This document shows, piece after piece, positions 61,201 to 64,000 of a DNA stretch of 64,000 bases. A model generated the notes under the pieces. It saw nothing but the letters and a program-made list of their open reading frames with translations. It did no database searches and had not been told where the DNA came from. A program made the translations under genes and the position numbers. The first letter of the stretch is position 1. Each line of letters begins with the position of its first letter. The DNA comes from Brienomyrus brachyistius (Eukaryota > Chordata > Actinopteri > Osteoglossiformes > Mormyridae), in NCBI RefSeq assembly GCF_023856365.1, contig NC_064535.1, positions 17,557,863-17,621,862 of the forward strand. The letters run 5' to 3'.

Positions 61201-64000
61201 GGGTAGTTTGGTTACAGTTTTTCTGAATTGCTAAAACGCATTTCCTAAAATCACCTCTCTTTTCCTCAAAACACTAAGCACAAAATTCAAGCTACACTCA
61301 GACTTTTTACTCATCTTGCAAAATCAAACAATCTTCTTTAAACGATTGTCTTTGCTAAAAGCAAACACTGCTTTCAGATCACGCCAGTCAGTACATAAAC
61401 ACTACAGAGCAGTCATTACACACTAGGGCAAAAAAACTTGAAAACACTCCCAATCAAAACTGTGGCTGGCATGCAGAGAAACATTTTACTGTGGATGTGC
61501 TGTTTTGCATGTTGAGCTGGAAATTTGGAAACCAAAACACTGCAGTAAAAAAAAAAAACATTGTGTTCCAAAAGCGTATGTATACAATTATACAAAACAT
61601 ATGTAATGTCTGCAGTATTTACAAAGTAAAAAATCCAAATGAGGCATGTTACAGTAAAATGCTGGGCTACTGCCAAGTCAGTGTCACGGAAGAATGTTCA
61701 TTCTGCCTCATCACCACGTCTCAGGGCTGGATAAGGACAGAGAACTTTGTCTACATCACAGGAAATGCTCTCCATTGCTGGGCAATATGGGAAGAATCCT
61801 CTGTATGACCCATTTGTACCTTGACGTTGAAATTCAACTCACCTATGGTACTTGCACTCTCATCCGGCATGTATTCTATGTTCTAGTCACTCTTTGGCTC
61901 CTTCATACCTTTATAAACATGTGTGAACAGTTTTGATTCGTTGTGTTTAAATGATGACTCTTGTATCCTGGCCGTGCTTAACTTTTGCGACCCATGTTTT
62001 CTGTTTTGCATCAGTGTTCACCATGGTGCAAAATGTATTTTGATGAATGAAAATGTGGTTGGAGTTGCGCAAAGAGGGTGACTCAGCCACAAATTGTGTC
62101 TGACTAGGTGAAAACTATTTAAAGTTTCACCAAACGAGTGACTGATTCACTGAGTTTTGGCAATTGGCAGTTTTGTTCCAGGAATAAGGTTTAGTGTGTT
62201 AGCAATTCATGAAAAGTAATATCAGAGCAAGTGGGCCTGGGGAGATCGCATGCTCAGCTTTCCACCTGATGATGGAGATGCCCATGATCGCAGTTCTGGG
62301 TGTGGCCATGAATATGGCTGTATGCCACCACTTGATCTGGGCGTCAACCCTCCTTGATTGTTTCCACCTTGAACTGTGTCTCCTTGTGCAGCTCCATTCG
62401 TGGCCCGTGTGTGTTGTTTGTGGATATGAATTGAGTGTACTCTGCAGCGTGCTTCTGTCAGCACCTCCTTTGTAATGGTTGGTTGCCAATGGAGTCTCGG
62501 TCACAATCGCTCTTTGGCACATGGGTGTAGTTTGGTGTAGTAGATGCCAGAGCGGCACTCTGAGGTTCTGCGTTTTAGGTCTAGTGTGGTATTTCAGCTG
62601 GCAGTCACTGATCCAGCTCACTTTAGAGCCAGATTCGAATTTCACATGGTCGATCAGGTAAGAGGACACCCATGTTGGTATTGTGGTGCGATCCCTGTTT
62701 TCACCTTGGTTTCCTAGGTTATTTGGCTGGACAGTGTGAAATGTCTATCATCATAACGCTCTGGAGTCATGCAGCTTGAGCTCTCAGGAGCAAGAGGTGT
62801 ATCTGTCTGGCGCAAAGTGAACATGTCATTCTACATGCAAGGTTTGGTCTGAGGCTGGAGGAGCGCGTGTGAGTCTGAGATGGGTCAGTTTTCGGTGACC
62901 CTATGGTTCCAGTCATAATGGGTTTTTTTTCTGTTGCCTTCAGTAAGTGTTTCAGGCCCCCGGTATTTGAGCAGGTTGCAGTCCCATGGTGAAGTGCCCC
63001 CCCTCCATGGGTCTGTTTTCACTGAAGCACATGTCAGAAAGGTCTTGCTGCTGTTCCCCCTTCCTTGAAATGGTCTTTATTCCATCCTCTTGTTCTTTTG
63101 TGGGCAAAGTCTCTGATCCAATCTGAGGTTTAGTGTGTGTAGGGATGGGGTTGGGGCGTGCCAGTGACTGAATTGATGGGTATTGGGTCAATAGGTTTCA
63201 ATTAAAGTGTAGCCGATGCCAAGTTAAGGCTACAGGGGTGGAAGCATCATTTCAGCACTCTGGACTCTGTCAGTGTGTGCAGGAGACCTGTTTATTTGTG
63301 TAAAATGAACAGCAAGTAGGAGGGCAGGTAACACGAACACAGTGGATAATCATCCACACCGCAGTTTAAAAGCAGTAAAATTGTTTTGCTGTAGTCAGTG
63401 CTGCAGTTGGGTGAATGTGCCAGAGTACATGTCTGTTGTGTGGCAACTCATATTTAACCCTCTTTCTTTCCTCACAGCAAAATACCCAGAGATTAAATCG
63501 CTGATGGGACCAGATCCGAGGCTGAAGTGGATTGTCAGCAGCATGGTGGTAATGCAGTTTGTGGCCTTCTACGCTGTCAAGGACTTGGAGTGGAAGTGGG
63601 TGCTGTTTTGGACGTACATTTTTGGTGGCTGCCTGAACCATTCGATGACTCTGGCTATCCACGAGATCTCGCACAACACGGCTTTTGGCAACAACAAGGC
63701 AGTGTGGAACCGCTGGTTCGCCATCTTTGCTAACTTGCCCGTGGGGCTGCCATACTCGGCATCCTTCAAGCGCTACCACATGGACCACCACCGCTACCTG
63801 GGTGGGGATGGCGTGGATGTAGACATCCCCACGGACTTTGAGGGCTGGTTTTTCTGCACGCGCTTCCGGAAGCTCATGTGGGTCGCCCTGCAACCATTCT
63901 TTTATGCACTGCGGCCGCTCTCCATCAACCCAAAGACCCCAAGTCGGCTGGAGCTGACTAATGTAGCGATCCAGCTGGTCTTTGACTTGGGCCTCTACTG
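57423..64000 (+). CDS. degs1: Sphingolipid delta(4)-desaturase DES1 (partial)
   Basis: DEGS1 inserts the 4,5-trans double bond that turns dihydroceramide into ceramide, in the ER membrane. Exon 1 is 57423-57504 (27 codons plus 1 nt). Exon 2 starts at 63478 and runs past the window end. The join keeps frame ([13 protein letters not shown]). About 201 of the usual 323 residues are present. The N-terminus [20 protein letters not shown] has Gly2, the N-myristoylation site known in this enzyme. Two of the three histidine boxes that hold the di-iron centre are visible: HEISH in [15 protein letters not shown] and HMDHH in [20 protein letters not shown]. The third (HNEHH in the family) must lie beyond 64000. 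Hydrophobic spans flank box 1. Intron 1 is about 6 kb. The gene follows fbxo28, as in human 1q42. Confidence 0.96.
58124..58153 (+). other. Possible alternative first exon in degs1 intron 1
   Basis: An ATG in good context begins [11 protein letters not shown] and runs into a consensus donor (gagagaa|gtgagt) within CG-rich sequence. It could be an alternative 5' exon of degs1 or the first exon of an unrecognised transcript. No protein family was recognised and no partner exon was found. Confidence 0.2.
60295..60465 (-). mobile_element. tRNA-derived SINE in degs1 intron 1
   Basis: On the minus strand gtgtggatcagcaggttaga then ttgggaaggttgccggttca and aaatccc give A and B boxes. The body ggcccttgagcaagggcctt, aaccgtaactgctccaggga follows. 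Antisense to degs1. Confidence 0.75.
61020..61152 (-). mobile_element. SINE head fragment in degs1 intron 1
   Basis: On the minus strand ggtttgtttcagtgggttaa then gcctctgtgtctgttccaa and ggttgctggcttgcacctc resemble the A and B box part of the SINE at 31949. The tail is not seen. Confidence 0.5.
61190..62215. mobile_element. Possible DNA transposon relic in degs1 intron 1
   Basis: The left side ctgaattgctaaaacgcatt and the right side, inverted, catgaattgctaacacactaa share a terminal-repeat-like core. Between them lies about 1 kb of A/C-rich sequence with caaaacact motifs on one side and gagtgact motifs on the other. Only weak frames exist. Family and ends are uncertain. Confidence 0.3.
62216..63477. 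other. Distal part of degs1 intron 1
   Basis: No conserved exon was found. A 156-codon minus-strand frame (62199-62669) has no recognised domain and overlaps open frames on the other strand. I treat it as chance or repeat-derived. Confidence 0.4.

Noticed and set aside
62199..62669. 156-codon minus-strand frame in degs1 intron 1
   Set aside because: No domain, no splice context and overlapping open plus-strand frames.

Overview
This window is vertebrate nuclear DNA, almost certainly from a ray-finned (teleost-grade) fish. All genes are split by GT-AG introns, their products align closely with known vertebrate proteins, and the gaps hold typical fish repeats: tRNA-derived SINEs, hAT and Harbinger-like DNA elements, palindromic MITEs, LINE tails, (CA)n and (AAT)n tracts. 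I cannot name the species from sequence alone. No bacterial, viral or CRISPR feature was seen.

Six protein genes can be reconstructed exon by exon. From left to right: tjap1 (+, coding exons 14243-25279, long 3' UTR to about 28.48 kb); lrrc73 (-, 36405 down to 30836); yipf3 (-, 43057 down to 39091); polr1c (+, 44624-47605); fbxo28 (+, 49485-55424); and degs1 (+, exon 1 at 57423, main exon from 63478, cut by the window end). Splice phases agree in every gene except between the first two coding exons of tjap1. Several single reading frames look like complete short proteins but are only exons read into introns.

Layout: 1-14.2 kb is gene-poor and repeat-rich, and probably includes the 5' non-coding part of tjap1. 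14.2-28.5 kb is tjap1. 28.5-36.4 kb holds a palindromic MITE, then lrrc73 tail-to-tail with tjap1. 38.3-47.9 kb is the yipf3/polr1c head-to-head pair. 48-49.4 kb is a repeat-bearing gap. 49.4-56.6 kb is fbxo28, whose second intron contains a nested stack of DNA transposons. 57.4 kb to the end is degs1, with a roughly 6 kb first intron.

The genes are housekeeping or cell-architecture genes and do not form one pathway: tight junction/Golgi (TJAP1), an LRR protein of unknown role (LRRC73), Golgi membrane (YIPF3), RNA polymerase I/III (POLR1C), SCF ubiquitin ligase (FBXO28) and ceramide synthesis (DEGS1). The first four match the order of human 6p21.1 and the last two match 1q42, so the window spans a synteny junction. 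I found no convincing new biological system. The most notable structures are a hAT element inserted inside the terminal repeat of another hAT with clear target duplications, the synteny junction, two Harbinger-like elements that keep a short Myb/SANT-like first exon, and the tjap1 phase conflict.
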